Positions 17,580 through 27,154 are shown, counted from the stretch's first letter. The stretch is 64,000 bases of DNA from DATJLY01 sp035532935 (GCA_035532935.1 DATKQE010000118.1:72164-136163); one strand, 5' to 3'. Made by a program: numbers and translations. Notes: a model not told the origin generated them from the letters alone.

Positions 17580-19910
17580 ATGCAATTCGGCATCGGACAG
17601 CCGGTGACGCGCAAGGAAGATCCGCGGTTTCTCACCGGCCGCGGGCGCTATGTCGCCGATATCGACTTGGCGCATCAGACCTATGCGGTCTTCCTCTATT
17701 CGCCGCACGCGCACGCTTCGATCAAATCGATCGACACCAAGGCCGCCGCCGCGGCGCCGGGCGTGCTCGCGGTCCTCACCGGCAAGGACTATGTCGCCGA
17801 AGGGCTCGGCACGATCGATCCCGAGGCCATGCCCGAGGACATGGGCGGCCCCAAGGGCTACCGCACCCACCGCATGCCGCTCGCCGTCGATCGCGTGCGC
17901 TATGTCGGCGAGCGCGTGGCCGTCGTCATCGCCGCGAGCGAGGCGCTGGGCCGCGACGCGGCCGAGCTGATCGCGGTCGATTACGAGATTCTGCCGGCGG
18001 TGGTCGGCGCGGCCGATGCGGTGAAGCCGGGCGCGCCGCTCCTTTATGAAGGCGCACCCAACAATATCTCCTTCACCTTGCGCATGGGCAATGGCGATGC
18101 CGTCGACCCGGCCTTCGCCAAGGCGCATCACGTCACCAAGATCGAGCTGTTCAACAACCGCCTCAACGCCTTCACCATGGAGCCGCGCGGCTGCGTTGCC
18201 GAATACGACGAGGGCACCGACCGCTTCACGCTCTACACCAGCACCCAGAACGTGCATGGCGTGCGCCATCTGCTGAGTCACCAGATCCTGCATGTGCCCG
18301 AAAGCCAGATCCGCGTCGTCGCGCGCGATGTCGGCGGCGGCTTCGGCATGAAGGGTCAAGTCTATTGCGAAGAGGCGGTGGTGGTCTGGGCGGCGCGCAA
18401 GGTCGGCCGTCCGGTGAAATGGATCGCCTCGCGCTCGGAATCGCTCATGGGCGACAATCACGGCCGCGACCAGACCGTGACCGCGGAGCTCGCGCTCGAC
18501 GCCGCCGGCAAGTTCCTCGCGCTGCGCTGGAGCGGGATGCACAATGCCGGCGCCTATATCGAGGGCGCGGGCGTTGTCCCGATCATGTTCTCGCTGCGTC
18601 TGGCGCCGACCGTCTACGACATTCCGGCGGTGCTGGTGACGAGCAGCCTCGTCTTCACCAACACGGCGCCGACCGTGCCCTATCGCGGCGCCGGCCGGCC
18701 CGAGGCGGTCTATATCATGGAGCGCCTCGTCGACAAGGCGGCGCATGAGATGGGGATCGACCAGGCCGAGCTGCGCCGCAGGAACCTCATCGCCAAGGAG
18801 GCGATGCCCTATCAGACCAAGACCGGATGGAACTACGATACCGGCGACTATGCGACCGCGATGGACAAGTGCCAGGCGCTCGCCGATTGGAAGGGCTATG
18901 CCGCGCGCCGCGCGAAGAGTGAATCGGCCGGCAAGCGGCGCGGCCGCGCCCTCGTCTACTACGTCGACAATACCGGCATCTTCAACGACCGGATGGAGCT
19001 GCGCTTCGATCCGACCGGCATCGTGACCATCGTCGCCGGCACGCTGTCGCACGGCCAGGGCCACGAGACCGCCTATGCGCAGATGGTCAATGAATGGCTG
19101 AGCGTGCCGCTCGACAAGATCCGCTTCCTGCAGGCCGATACCGACGCGGTCGCGGTCGGCCGCGGCACCTACGGCTCGCGCAGCATGATGGTGGGCGGCA
19201 GCGCGCTGCGCGCCGCCGCAGACGATCTCATCGAGCACGGCAAGCGCTTCGCTGCGCATTTCATGGAGGCGAACGCCGCCGACATCACCTTCGCCGAAGG
19301 CAAGTTCACCATTGCCGGCACCGACAAGGCGATGCCGCTCCTGCAAGTGGCGGGGATGTCCTACATCCCGATGGGTCTGCCGTCGAAGGAGCTGGGCGTG
19401 GGCTTGCAAGGGGTGGGAGCTGCGGCCGCCAATGTCCCGAGCTTCCCGAACGGCTGTCACATCTGCGAGGTCGAGATCGATCCCGATACCGGCGCGGTCG
19501 CGCTCGACCGCTATGCCGTGGTCGACGATATCGGCACGGTGATCAACCCGCTCCTGGCCCAGGGCCAGATCCATGGTGGCGTCGTCCAGGGCGCGGGTCA
19601 GGCGCTGCTCGAGGACATCATCTATGACCGCGACAGCGGTCAGCTCATCACCGGCACGGCGATGGATTACGCGGTGCCGCGCGCCGACGTGATCCCGAGC
19701 ATCGCCGTCGATTTCAGCCCGGTGGCCAGCAAGTCGAATCCGCTCGGCGTCAAGGGTGTGGGCGAGGGCGGCACCGTGGCCGCGACGCCCACCGTCATGA
19801 ACGCCATCGTCGATGCGCTCCGCCCCTTGGGCGTCACCGACGTGGCGATGCCGGCGACGGCGGAGCGGGTCTGGCGCGCGATCCACAACGGCCGCCGCGC
19901 CGCCGAATAG
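17580..19910 (+). CDS. Xanthine dehydrogenase-family molybdopterin-binding large subunit (CoxL form II-like)
   Basis: 776 residues with the Ald_Xan_dh_C domain (VTRKEDPRFLTGRGRYVADI) and both molybdopterin-binding domains (DVGGGFGMKG; TVPYRGAGRPEA). The active-site loop is the RGAGR form II type, not the CO-oxidising form. The catalytic Glu is Glu729 in GVKGVGEGG. Such subunits hydroxylate N-heterocycles, aldehydes or aromatics using water, with electrons leaving through FeS and FAD subunits; neither partner gene is adjacent. Similar over its length to the product at 23770, so these are paralogues. Confidence 0.92.
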   Translation: MQFGIGQPVTRKEDPRFLTGRGRYVADIDLAHQTYAVFLYSPHAHASIKSIDTKAAAAAPGVLAVLTGKDYVAEGLGTIDPEAMPEDMGGPKGYRTHRMPLAVDRVRYVGERVAVVIAASEALGRDAAELIAVDYEILPAVVGAADAVKPGAPLLYEGAPNNISFTLRMGNGDAVDPAFAKAHHVTKIELFNNRLNAFTMEPRGCVAEYDEGTDRFTLYTSTQNVHGVRHLLSHQILHVPESQIRVVARDVGGGFGMKGQVYCEEAVVVWAARKVGRPVKWIASRSESLMGDNHGRDQTVTAELALDAAGKFLALRWSGMHNAGAYIEGAGVVPIMFSLRLAPTVYDIPAVLVTSSLVFTNTAPTVPYRGAGRPEAVYIMERLVDKAAHEMGIDQAELRRRNLIAKEAMPYQTKTGWNYDTGDYATAMDKCQALADWKGYAARRAKSESAGKRRGRALVYYVDNTGIFNDRMELRFDPTGIVTIVAGTLSHGQGHETAYAQMVNEWLSVPLDKIRFLQADTDAVAVGRGTYGSRSMMVGGSALRAAADDLIEHGKRFAAHFMEANAADITFAEGKFTIAGTDKAMPLLQVAGMSYIPMGLPSKELGVGLQGVGAAAANVPSFPNGCHICEVEIDPDTGAVALDRYAVVDDIGTVINPLLAQGQIHGGVVQGAGQALLEDIIYDRDSGQLITGTAMDYAVPRADVIPSIAVDFSPVASKSNPLGVKGVGEGGTVAATPTVMNAIVDALRPLGVTDVAMPATAERVWRAIHNGRRAAE

Positions 19911-19926
19911 GCGGCGCGCGCAGCGG

Positions 19927-20601
19927 TCATTCCGCCGCGGCGCCGGCGGCTTCGCGCTCGGGTCTTCCCTCGAGGCCGCGGCGCGCCCGCGCGGCGTTGG
20001 GGCCGTCGGGCGGCGGCATGGTGAAGCTCGATTCGATGCTGGTGTAATCGAGGTATCCCAGCCGTGCGAGCGGCCGCAGCTTGACCACGTCGATCTTGCC
20101 GTCCGGCGTCAGCGCCTCGTCGCTGATGTGCACGCCGACGACGCGGCCGATGATCACGCTGTGGCAGTTGTCCTCGATCCGCGCCGGCAGCGTGAGCGAG
20201 GAATGCAGCCGGCATTCGAGCTGAACCGGCGACAGCGCCACGCGCGGCGGCCGCACCAGCCGCGCCGGCACCATCTCGAGCCCGGCGAGCGCCGCCTCGT
20301 CGACCTCCGGTGCGACCACGCTCGAGGTGAGGTTCACCGCCTCGCGCAGCGCATAGGTCGCCATGTTGATGACGAACTCGCCGGTCTCGTGGATGTTGCG
20401 CGCGGTATCGGTGTTCGACCGCGCCGACACCATCACGTGCGGCGGATCGTAGGACAGGTTCTGGAACTGGCTGAACGGGGCGAGGTTGAGCACGCCCGCG
20501 CGACTCAGGCTCGACACCCAGGCGATCGGGCGCGGCACGCAGATCGACTTGAAAGGGTTGTACGGCAGCCCGTGATTGTTTTTGTCCGGCTCGTAGAACA
20601 T
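19927..20601 (-). CDS. Flavin reductase-like FMN-binding protein
   Basis: 224 residues of the flavin reductase split-barrel family: RPIAWVSSLSRAGVLNLAPFSQF, PPHVMVSARSNTDTARNIHETGEFVINM, then CHSVIIGRVVGVHI. Such proteins bind FMN and reduce it with NAD(P)H, supplying two-component monooxygenases. Convergent with the molybdoenzyme gene and divergent from the carboxymuconolactone decarboxylase-like gene. Partner oxygenase unknown; the LLM protein at 29 kb or the acyl-CoA-dehydrogenase-like protein at 1.3 kb are candidates. Confidence 0.88.
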   Translation of the reverse strand: MFYEPDKNNHGLPYNPFKSICVPRPIAWVSSLSRAGVLNLAPFSQFQNLSYDPPHVMVSARSNTDTARNIHETGEFVINMATYALREAVNLTSSVVAPEVDEAALAGLEMVPARLVRPPRVALSPVQLECRLHSSLTLPARIEDNCHSVIIGRVVGVHISDEALTPDGKIDVVKLRPLARLGYLDYTSIESSFTMPPPDGPNAARARRGLEGRPEREAAGAAAE

Positions 20602-20728
20602 CGTGGCCCTCCTCCGCCCGCACTATGCGCGAGTCCGCGGCCGGGGTCGATAGGCGGTGCCGTCGTCTCCCTTTTCACCGCGGTGCATCCATAGCAAGAT
20701 GGAACAGCATCCCTGACGGAGGAACGCG

Positions 20729-21271
20729 ATGAGCAACGATGCCGGACCCAGCCGCATTCTCGACATTCCGCCCGACCAGCTCACCGACGAGCAGAAGGCT
20801 GGCATCGACGCCGTGGTCGGCGGCCGCGGCCGGCTGCTCACGCCCTATCGCATCTGGCTTTACAGCCCCAAGCTGATGCGCGCGATGGAGACGCTGGGCA
20901 CCTATCTCAACAAGGCATCGTCGCTGAGCGAGCGCGAGGTCGAGCTGGGCATCGTGCTCATCGCCCATCATTGGCACGGCGACTACGTCTTTGCCGCGCA
21001 CGTCAAGCGCCTCAAGGAGCTGGGCGTCCCCGATGCAATCATGGACGCCATCCGCCGCGGCGCGGTGCCCGACCTCACCGATCCGCGCGAGCGCGTGATC
21101 TACGACGTCGCCAAGGCGGCGGAACAGCCGGGGCCGGGTTCGGACGCGCTGTTCGAGCGCGCGACCAAGGTGCTGGGCCGCAACGGCCTCGCCGAGCTGC
21201 TGGCGCTGCTCGGCTATTACAGCGCCGTCGCCATGGCGATGAAGCTGCATCGCGTGCCGGTTCCGACCTGA
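20729..21271 (+). CDS. Carboxymuconolactone decarboxylase-family protein
   Basis: 180 residues. The helical AhpD/CMD core is visible in LSEREVELGIVLIAHHWHGDYVFAAHVKRL and IYDVAKAAEQPGPGSD. The redox CxxC of AhpD is absent, so it belongs with CMD-type decarboxylases or unknown relatives. GGAGG precedes the ATG at 20729. Neighbours (amidohydrolase, fumarylacetoacetase, oxidoreductases) suggest ring-cleavage catabolism. Confidence 0.85.
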   Translation: MSNDAGPSRILDIPPDQLTDEQKAGIDAVVGGRGRLLTPYRIWLYSPKLMRAMETLGTYLNKASSLSEREVELGIVLIAHHWHGDYVFAAHVKRLKELGVPDAIMDAIRRGAVPDLTDPRERVIYDVAKAAEQPGPGSDALFERATKVLGRNGLAELLALLGYYSAVAMAMKLHRVPVPT

Positions 21272-21299
21272 GCGCGCGAACGCCCGGCCGATCGACGGA

Positions 21300-22175
21300 T
21301 CAACGACCGCCGCCGCTGCCGGCCGGCGGGAAATTGTAAAGCTCGGCGGGATTGTCGGCGAAGATGCGGTTGCGGGTGGCCTCGTCGGGCACCCATTCGC
21401 CCATGATGTCGACGAGATCGGCGTCGTTCGGCATCGGCCGGAAATATTGCGGATGCGGCCAGTCCGTGCACCACACCAGGCGATTGGGCGCATGCGCGAC
21501 GAGCCTGCGGATGATCGCAGCGATATCCGAGAACGGGAACGTCTCTTGCGCGGAGAAGCGGGGATTGAGCTTGATCCAGCAGCGGCCGGTGTCGAGGCAT
21601 TGCAGCAGGAACTTGAACGCGGCGCTGTCGGTCCCCTGACCCGGCGGCACGTGGCCCGCGCGCTCGATGACGAAGCGGCCGGGCGAGGCGAGGATCGTCT
21701 TGCGCCGGTTCTCGCCGATGCCGAGGTAATTTGCCGACCAGCCGAATTCGTGGACGCGATGGATCATGCGCTCGTCGAGTGCGGGATCGAGCCGCGCCGC
21801 AAAGCGCGCGCCGACGACGCCGGCCTTGGTCAGGATTTCGAGCTCGCGGTCGGTGATCCCCGGCCACGGCGCGATCACCGCGCGCAGCCGGTCCGGAAAG
21901 CGCGACAGCCCGTGCAGCGCGAGCTCGTAATTGTGGCCGTACATCATCGACTGCACCAGCACGCCGCGCGTCAAGCCGAGCCCGTCCTGCATGACGAGCC
22001 AGTCCTCGATCGTCGTGTCCTCGAATTCGAGATGGCTGAAGACGTGGTCCGGCATCAGCGGGAACTGCGACTGCGGGCCGATGAAATGGAAATGCGTATC
22101 GCAGGCGCCGGGCGGCAGATGGAGTCTCGGCTTGCGGTAGTTGCGGTCGATCGGCGGCGATTTCGGGCGTTGCAT
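21300..22175 (-). CDS. Amidohydrolase-family protein, LigI-like (2-pyrone-4,6-dicarboxylate lactonase type)
   Basis: 291 residues of the amidohydrolase_2 TIM barrel. The HxH metal or active-site motif is in CDTHFHFIGP, the strand-8 Asp in CTDWPHPQYF, and the protein ends IFADNPAELYNF as in LigI and related lactonases. LigI hydrolyses a pyrone dicarboxylate in lignin-type aromatic catabolism; the real substrate here cannot be read from sequence. Divergent from the fumarylacetoacetase gene, sharing 96 bases of promoter DNA. Confidence 0.85.
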   Translation of the reverse strand: MQRPKSPPIDRNYRKPRLHLPPGACDTHFHFIGPQSQFPLMPDHVFSHLEFEDTTIEDWLVMQDGLGLTRGVLVQSMMYGHNYELALHGLSRFPDRLRAVIAPWPGITDRELEILTKAGVVGARFAARLDPALDERMIHRVHEFGWSANYLGIGENRRKTILASPGRFVIERAGHVPPGQGTDSAAFKFLLQCLDTGRCWIKLNPRFSAQETFPFSDIAAIIRRLVAHAPNRLVWCTDWPHPQYFRPMPNDADLVDIMGEWVPDEATRNRIFADNPAELYNFPPAGSGGGR

Positions 22176-22271
22176 GCAGGCTCACCTCCCGCGGTCGAGA
22201 CTACACGCTCGCCCGGCCGCATTCCATTGTGATACCGTCGGCGCATCGCCGACGAGGAGTTCAGCGCTCCC

Positions 22272-23588
22272 ATGGTCAAGCTCAATGAAACGCACGATCC
22301 CAATCGGCGCAGCCTCGTCGCGGCGGCCAATGACCCGGACACCGATTTCCCGATCCAGAACCTGCCCTTCGGCGTGTTCCGGCGCGGGCACGCGGCGGCG
22401 CGCGGCGGCGTCGCCATCGGCGACCGTATCTTCGATCTCGCCGAAGGGGTGAAGGCGGGGCTGTTCTCGGGCGATGCGGCCGAGGCCGCGCGCGCGGCCT
22501 CGGGGCCGACGCTCAACCCGCTGTTCGCGCTGGGGGCGCGCCATGCCTCGGCGCTGCGCGCGCAGCTCTCCGAGCTGCTGCGCGCCCGCGCGCCCGAGCG
22601 CCAGCGCGTCGAAGCCCTCGCCGACCGCCTGCTCGTGCCGATGAGCGGCGCCATCCTCGAGCTGCCGTGCCGCATCGGCGCCTTCACCGATTTCCTGTGC
22701 TCGATCTTCCACGCCGGGCGGATGATCAGCGGCCTGCCCGAATCGTTCAAATACCTGCCGATCGCCTATAACAGCCGCGCCAGCTCGGTGGTTGTGAGCG
22801 GCACGCCGGTGCGCCGGCCCAATGGCGAGTTCCGCCCGTCCGGCGGCGAGGTGCGCTTCGGGCCCGAGCCGTCGCAGGATTTCGAGCTCGAGCTCGGCGC
22901 CTTCATCGCCGCCGGCAATCCGCTCGGCACGCCGCTTCCCATCGACGGCGCGGCGCGCGAGATCTTCGGCTTCTGCCTCGTCAACGACTGGTCGGCGCGC
23001 GGCATCCAGAGCTGGGAAACCCGGCCGCTCGGTCCCTTCCTCGGCAAGAGCCTGGCGACCACGATCTCGCCCTGGGTGGTGACCGCCGAGGCGCTGGCGC
23101 CGTTCCGCTGCGCCGCGTTCAAGCGCGCCGACGGCGATCCCAAGCCGCTCCCCCATCTCTACGCCAAGACCGATCAGGAAGAAGGCGGCATCGATCTCGC
23201 GATGGAGGCCTATATCCTCACGCCGCGCATGCGCGAGCGCGGCGTGGCGCCGTCGCGCGTCACCGCTACCAACTTCAAGCACATGTATTGGACCTTCGCG
23301 CAGATGGTCGCGCATCACATGAGCAATGGCTGCAATTTGCAGCCGGGCGATCTCCTGGCGAGCGGCACCTGCTCGGGGCCGAGCGACGACAGCCGCGCCT
23401 GCCTCGCCGAGTTGAGCGCGCGCGGCAGCGCCGATATTCATCTCGCCAACGGCGAGGTGCGGCGCTATCTCGCCGACGGCGACGAGGTGATCTTCCGCGC
23501 GCGGGCCGCCCGCGAGGGCCATATCGCCATCGGCTTCGGCGAATGCCGCGGCCGGATCGAGCCGGCGGTGCCCTGGCCGGAACGATAG
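22272..23588 (+). CDS. fahA: Fumarylacetoacetase (FAH superfamily)
   Basis: 438 residues with the two-domain layout of full-length fumarylacetoacetase: small N-terminal domain, then AYNSRASSVVVSGTPVRRP, VNDWSARGIQSWE, LGPFLGKSLATTISPWV, and NFKHMYWTFAQMVAHH. These are signatures of FahA rather than the shorter hydratase-like FAH proteins. Compared from memory with the mouse enzyme, metal ligand Asp140 and catalytic His147 are kept, while the active-site Tyr two residues after the Asp is Leu142. Usually the last step of tyrosine degradation (fumarate plus acetoacetate). No hmgA or hppD lies nearby, so a related acylpyruvate substrate is possible. Confidence 0.88.
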   Translation: MVKLNETHDPNRRSLVAAANDPDTDFPIQNLPFGVFRRGHAAARGGVAIGDRIFDLAEGVKAGLFSGDAAEAARAASGPTLNPLFALGARHASALRAQLSELLRARAPERQRVEALADRLLVPMSGAILELPCRIGAFTDFLCSIFHAGRMISGLPESFKYLPIAYNSRASSVVVSGTPVRRPNGEFRPSGGEVRFGPEPSQDFELELGAFIAAGNPLGTPLPIDGAAREIFGFCLVNDWSARGIQSWETRPLGPFLGKSLATTISPWVVTAEALAPFRCAAFKRADGDPKPLPHLYAKTDQEEGGIDLAMEAYILTPRMRERGVAPSRVTATNFKHMYWTFAQMVAHHMSNGCNLQPGDLLASGTCSGPSDDSRACLAELSARGSADIHLANGEVRRYLADGDEVIFRARAAREGHIAIGFGECRGRIEPAVPWPER

Positions 23589-23769
23589 GGGATACGCACG
23601 GGCCGGCCGCAGCTCGGTCTGCTCAGGCGGCTCCGTTTCCCATTCGATCCGTCTCCCCCCGCTTTGCTGCGGAGAGAGAGGATTCAACGTCGACCGGGCC
23701 GGGTTTCAGGGCGTCGGAACTTGCTCTAACATCCGGCCCGTTCCGGGTGCGCGACGGGGGGAGAAACGC

Positions 23770-26112
23770 ATGAGCCTCTACGAGATCGGCCAGGCCGTAT
23801 TGCGCGAGGAGGATCTGCGTATCCTCAGGGGCAAGGGCCGCTATGTCGACGATGTCGCCGCACCCGGCGTGGTGCGGGGCTTCGTGCTGCGCTCGCCGCA
23901 TGCGCATGCGCGCATCGCCGCCATCGACGGCGCGCGCGCGCGGGCGCTGCCAGGCGTCCTTGCCGTGCTCACCGGCGCCGATGTGGCCAGGCGCGGCCTC
24001 GGCACGCTGACGCCGCTCGTGCCGCGCAAGCGCAGCACCGGCGCGCCGGCCTTCATCTGCCGCCAGCCGCTGCTTGCCCAAGGCCGCGTCCGCTTCGTCG
24101 GCGAGCCGGTCGCCTTCATCGTCGCCGAGACACTCAATGATGCGCGCGACGCCGCCGAGAGCATCGAGGTCGCTTATGAACCGCTGCCGGCCGCCGTCAC
24201 CGCCGAGGCGGCGCTCGCGCCGGGCGCACCCGCGCTCTATGACGACAATCCCGGCAACGAGGCATTCTTCCACGAAGCCGGCGACAAGGAAGCGGTCGAA
24301 GCGGCCTTCCGGCGGGCCGATCACCGTGTCGGCCACCGCATCGTCATCAACCGCGTCACGGCCAACAGTATGGAGCCGCGCGGCTGCCTCGCCCAGTTCG
24401 ATCCCGCGGACGGGCGCTACACGATCCGCTGCACCGTCCAGTCCGTGCATGCGACGCGCGCGGCGCTCGCCGATCAGATCTTCAAGCTGCCCCAGAACCG
24501 CTTCCGCGTGGTGTGCGACAACATGGGCGGCGGCTTCGGGATGAAGGGCGGCTGCTATCCCGAATACGGTTTGTCGCTATGGGCGGCGGAGCTCACCGGG
24601 CGGCCGGTGCGCTGGATCGCCGAGCGCAGCGAGGGCCTGCTCAGCGACGAGCAGGGCCGCGGCAGCGTGGTCGATACCGAACTTGCGCTCGACAAGGACG
24701 GCAAGTTCCTCGGCGTGCGCGCGCAGTGGTCGGCGGCGATCGGCGCCTATTTCACCTCGGACCGCTGCACCACCCCGCTCACGGTGGCCCTGGGCTGCCT
24801 CGTCAATACCTACACCATGCCGGCGATCCATGCGCAGGTCACGGCGGTTCTCACCAACACCATGACGATCGCCCCTTATCGCGGCGGCGGACGGCCCGAG
24901 CCGATCTTCGTGATCGAAACCATCGTCGACAAGGCGGCGCATCAGCTCGGCATCGATCCGGCCGAACTGCGCCGCCGCAATACCATCCCGGCGGCGGCGA
25001 TGCCCTACACCACGCCGCTGCGTCAGACCTATGACAGCGGCAATTTCCCCAAGAACCTCGCCGACTGCGTGACCAATTCCGATGCGTCCGGCTTCGCCCG
25101 GCGCAGCGACGAGGCGCGAAGGCGCGGCAAGCTCCTGGGCCGCGGCGTCGCCACCGCCGTCGCCGCGACCGGCGGCCGCGATTACGAGCACGCGGAAATC
25201 CGCTTCGATCCCTCGGGCGCGGTGCTGCTGATCTCCGGCAGCATGGATCACGGCCAGGGCCACGGCACCACGTTCAAGCAGATCCTGTCGGAAAAGCTCG
25301 GCGTCGATGCCGACAACATCCGCTATGCCTTTGGCGACAGCGATCTCGTGACCCAGGGCATCGGCACGTTCGGCTCGCGCTCGGCCATGCTCGGCGGCTC
25401 CGCCATCGTGGTCGCGTCCGAGCGCCTCATCGACAAGGGCAAGAAGATCGCGGCCCACATGATGGAGGCCGCCGTCAGCGACATCGTGTTCGAGAAGGGC
25501 CGTTTCGCCATCGTTGGCACCGACCGGTCGGTCGACATCACCGCGGTCGGCAAGGCGTCGTTCCGCTGGGGCCAGTTGCCGAACGATATCGAGCCGGGCT
25601 TCACCGAGCGTGCCAATTTCGGTCCGGCCAACGCCGCCACATTCCCGAGCGGCGCCCATATCTGCGAGGTCGAGATCGACCTGGAGACCGGCGCCGCCGC
25701 GCTCGTCCGCTATTTCGCCGTCGACGACGTGGGACGCGTGCTCAATCCGCTGCTGTGCGACGGCCAGATTCACGGCGGCATCGCCCAGGGCGCCGGCCAG
25801 GCACTGATGGAGGACGTCGCCTATGACCGTGCGACCGGTCAGCTCCTCACCGGCTCGTTCCAGGACTACTGCATGCCGCGCGCCGCCGATTTCTGTCATT
25901 TCGATCTCGCCAGCAACGCGATGCCGACGCCCCGGAATCCGCTGGGCGTGAAGGGCGTCGGCGAGGCCGGCACGATCGGGGCGCTGCCCGCGGTCGCGAA
26001 CGCGATCAATGATGCGCTGATGCGGATCGGCGCCCCGGCGATCGAAATGCCGGCGACGGCGGAGAAATTGTGGCGCGCGCTCCGCGCGGCGCCGCGCGGC
26101 GTCGCGGGCTGA
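23770..26112 (+). CDS. Xanthine dehydrogenase-family molybdopterin-binding large subunit (second copy)
   Basis: 780 residues, collinear with the product at 17580. Signatures: LREEDLRILRGKGRYVDDV, NMGGGFGMKGG, the active-site loop APYRGGGRPEP (RGGGR rather than RGAGR), and catalytic Glu732 in GVKGVGEAG. The ATG at 23770 follows a GGGG-rich site. No FeS or FAD subunit adjoins. Its position after fumarylacetoacetase suggests a ring-hydroxylation role in the same catabolic block. Signal peptidase I follows 63 bases downstream. Confidence 0.92.
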   Translation: MSLYEIGQAVLREEDLRILRGKGRYVDDVAAPGVVRGFVLRSPHAHARIAAIDGARARALPGVLAVLTGADVARRGLGTLTPLVPRKRSTGAPAFICRQPLLAQGRVRFVGEPVAFIVAETLNDARDAAESIEVAYEPLPAAVTAEAALAPGAPALYDDNPGNEAFFHEAGDKEAVEAAFRRADHRVGHRIVINRVTANSMEPRGCLAQFDPADGRYTIRCTVQSVHATRAALADQIFKLPQNRFRVVCDNMGGGFGMKGGCYPEYGLSLWAAELTGRPVRWIAERSEGLLSDEQGRGSVVDTELALDKDGKFLGVRAQWSAAIGAYFTSDRCTTPLTVALGCLVNTYTMPAIHAQVTAVLTNTMTIAPYRGGGRPEPIFVIETIVDKAAHQLGIDPAELRRRNTIPAAAMPYTTPLRQTYDSGNFPKNLADCVTNSDASGFARRSDEARRRGKLLGRGVATAVAATGGRDYEHAEIRFDPSGAVLLISGSMDHGQGHGTTFKQILSEKLGVDADNIRYAFGDSDLVTQGIGTFGSRSAMLGGSAIVVASERLIDKGKKIAAHMMEAAVSDIVFEKGRFAIVGTDRSVDITAVGKASFRWGQLPNDIEPGFTERANFGPANAATFPSGAHICEVEIDLETGAAALVRYFAVDDVGRVLNPLLCDGQIHGGIAQGAGQALMEDVAYDRATGQLLTGSFQDYCMPRAADFCHFDLASNAMPTPRNPLGVKGVGEAGTIGALPAVANAINDALMRIGAPAIEMPATAEKLWRALRAAPRGVAG

Positions 26113-26175
26113 GCCGCGCTCGCGTCGCGCGGGCTGCCTTGACATTGCGCCGCGAAGGCGCTTGATCGGGGTGTC

Positions 26176-26973
26176 GTGACCTCCCGCCCCCGGACCCCCT
26201 CGCGCAAGATCAAGACCCCTGCCGCCAGCCCGGCGCAAGCCGGCGCGTGGCACGGTGTCGCCGATACGGCAAAGACGATCGTCTATGCCCTGCTGATCGC
26301 GCTGGTGATTCGCACCTTCCTGTTCGAGCCGTTCGAGATTCCCTCCGGTTCGATGGTTCCGACGCTCGATGTCGGCGATTATCTCTTCATCTCCAAATTC
26401 GCCTATGGCTACAGCCGCTATTCGCTGCCGCTGGGGCTGCCGCTGTTCCACGGCCGCGTGTTCGCACGGACGCCGCAGCGCGGCGATGTCGTGGTGTTCA
26501 AGTGGCCGCATGACGATTCCACCGATTACATCAAGCGGCTCATCGGCCTGCCCGGCGACCGCATCCAGGTCCGGCACGCGGTGCTCTACATCAACGGCGT
26601 GCCGGTCCAACGCAAGCGGATCGAGGACTACATCTATCGCCAGGACGGCATGGTGATCCACGCCGCCCAATATATCGAGACGCTGCCCAACGGCGTCAGC
26701 CATCGCATCCTGCAGTTCGGCGACAACGGCCCGCTCGACAACACGCCGATCTTCACCGTGCCGCCCGGGCACTACTTCATGATGGGTGACAATCGCGACG
26801 ATTCCGCGGATAGCCGCGATCCGACCAGCGGCGTCGGCTATGTTCCGGCCGCGAATCTCGAAGGGCCGGCGGAATTCACCTTCTTCTCGCTCGGCGGCTC
26901 CGAGCCGGGTTGGCAGTTCTGGTACTGGCCGTTCCGGATCCGCTACGACAGGCTGTTCCGCGCCATCGATTAG
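26176..26973 (+). CDS. lepB: Signal peptidase I
   Basis: 265 residues with one N-terminal membrane segment (TIVYALLIALVIRTFLF, about residues 34-50). Catalytic Ser59 is in IPSGSMVPTL and Lys120 in DYIKRLIGLPGD; box E is GDNRDDSADSR. Cleaves Sec and Tat signal peptides at the outer face of the inner membrane. Start is GTG at 26176. In most Alphaproteobacteria lepB sits with rnc and era; here it follows a molybdoenzyme gene, so this may be a relocated or second copy. Confidence 0.95.
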   Translation: MTSRPRTPSRKIKTPAASPAQAGAWHGVADTAKTIVYALLIALVIRTFLFEPFEIPSGSMVPTLDVGDYLFISKFAYGYSRYSLPLGLPLFHGRVFARTPQRGDVVVFKWPHDDSTDYIKRLIGLPGDRIQVRHAVLYINGVPVQRKRIEDYIYRQDGMVIHAAQYIETLPNGVSHRILQFGDNGPLDNTPIFTVPPGHYFMMGDNRDDSADSRDPTSGVGYVPAANLEGPAEFTFFSLGGSEPGWQFWYWPFRIRYDRLFRAID

Positions 26974-27009
26974 AGCGTATCCCGTTGCGACGGAATTTCA
27001 CCCCGATCC

Positions 27010-27038
27010 GTCGTCCCCGCGAAAGCGGGAATGACGAC
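27010..27038. repeat. REP-like palindrome with CCCGCGAAAGCGGG core
   Basis: GTCGT-C-CCCGC-GAAA-GCGGG-AATG-ACGAC: outer arms GTCGT/ACGAC and inner arms CCCGC/GCGGG with a GAAA loop and a small bulge. Elements with this core recur in intergenic DNA of many Proteobacteria. It lies 37 bases after lepB and could also slow 3' decay or end transcription. Only one copy was noticed here. Confidence 0.5.
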
Positions 27039-27154
27039 AGCAAGCAGCCCGAGTCCATGTTCATGGCTCGGCGGCCGGGGCCGGTCGCCGTTCACCCTTG
27101 CGCCGCGCGCCGGGCCGCTTCAGCCCCGTCCGCCGGCCGGTCGTTTCGCGCCAC

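Noticed and set aside
16956..19886. A 976-codon open frame on the minus strand opposite the first molybdoenzyme gene
   Set aside because: Arg/His/Ala-rich, no recognisable domain, exactly antisense to a gene with clear motifs; a normal by-product of high-GC codon use.
23651..23680. CCGC-TTTGCT-GCGG hairpin between fumarylacetoacetase and the second molybdoenzyme
   Set aside because: Only four solid pairs with imperfect flanks and no T-tract; too weak to call a terminator.
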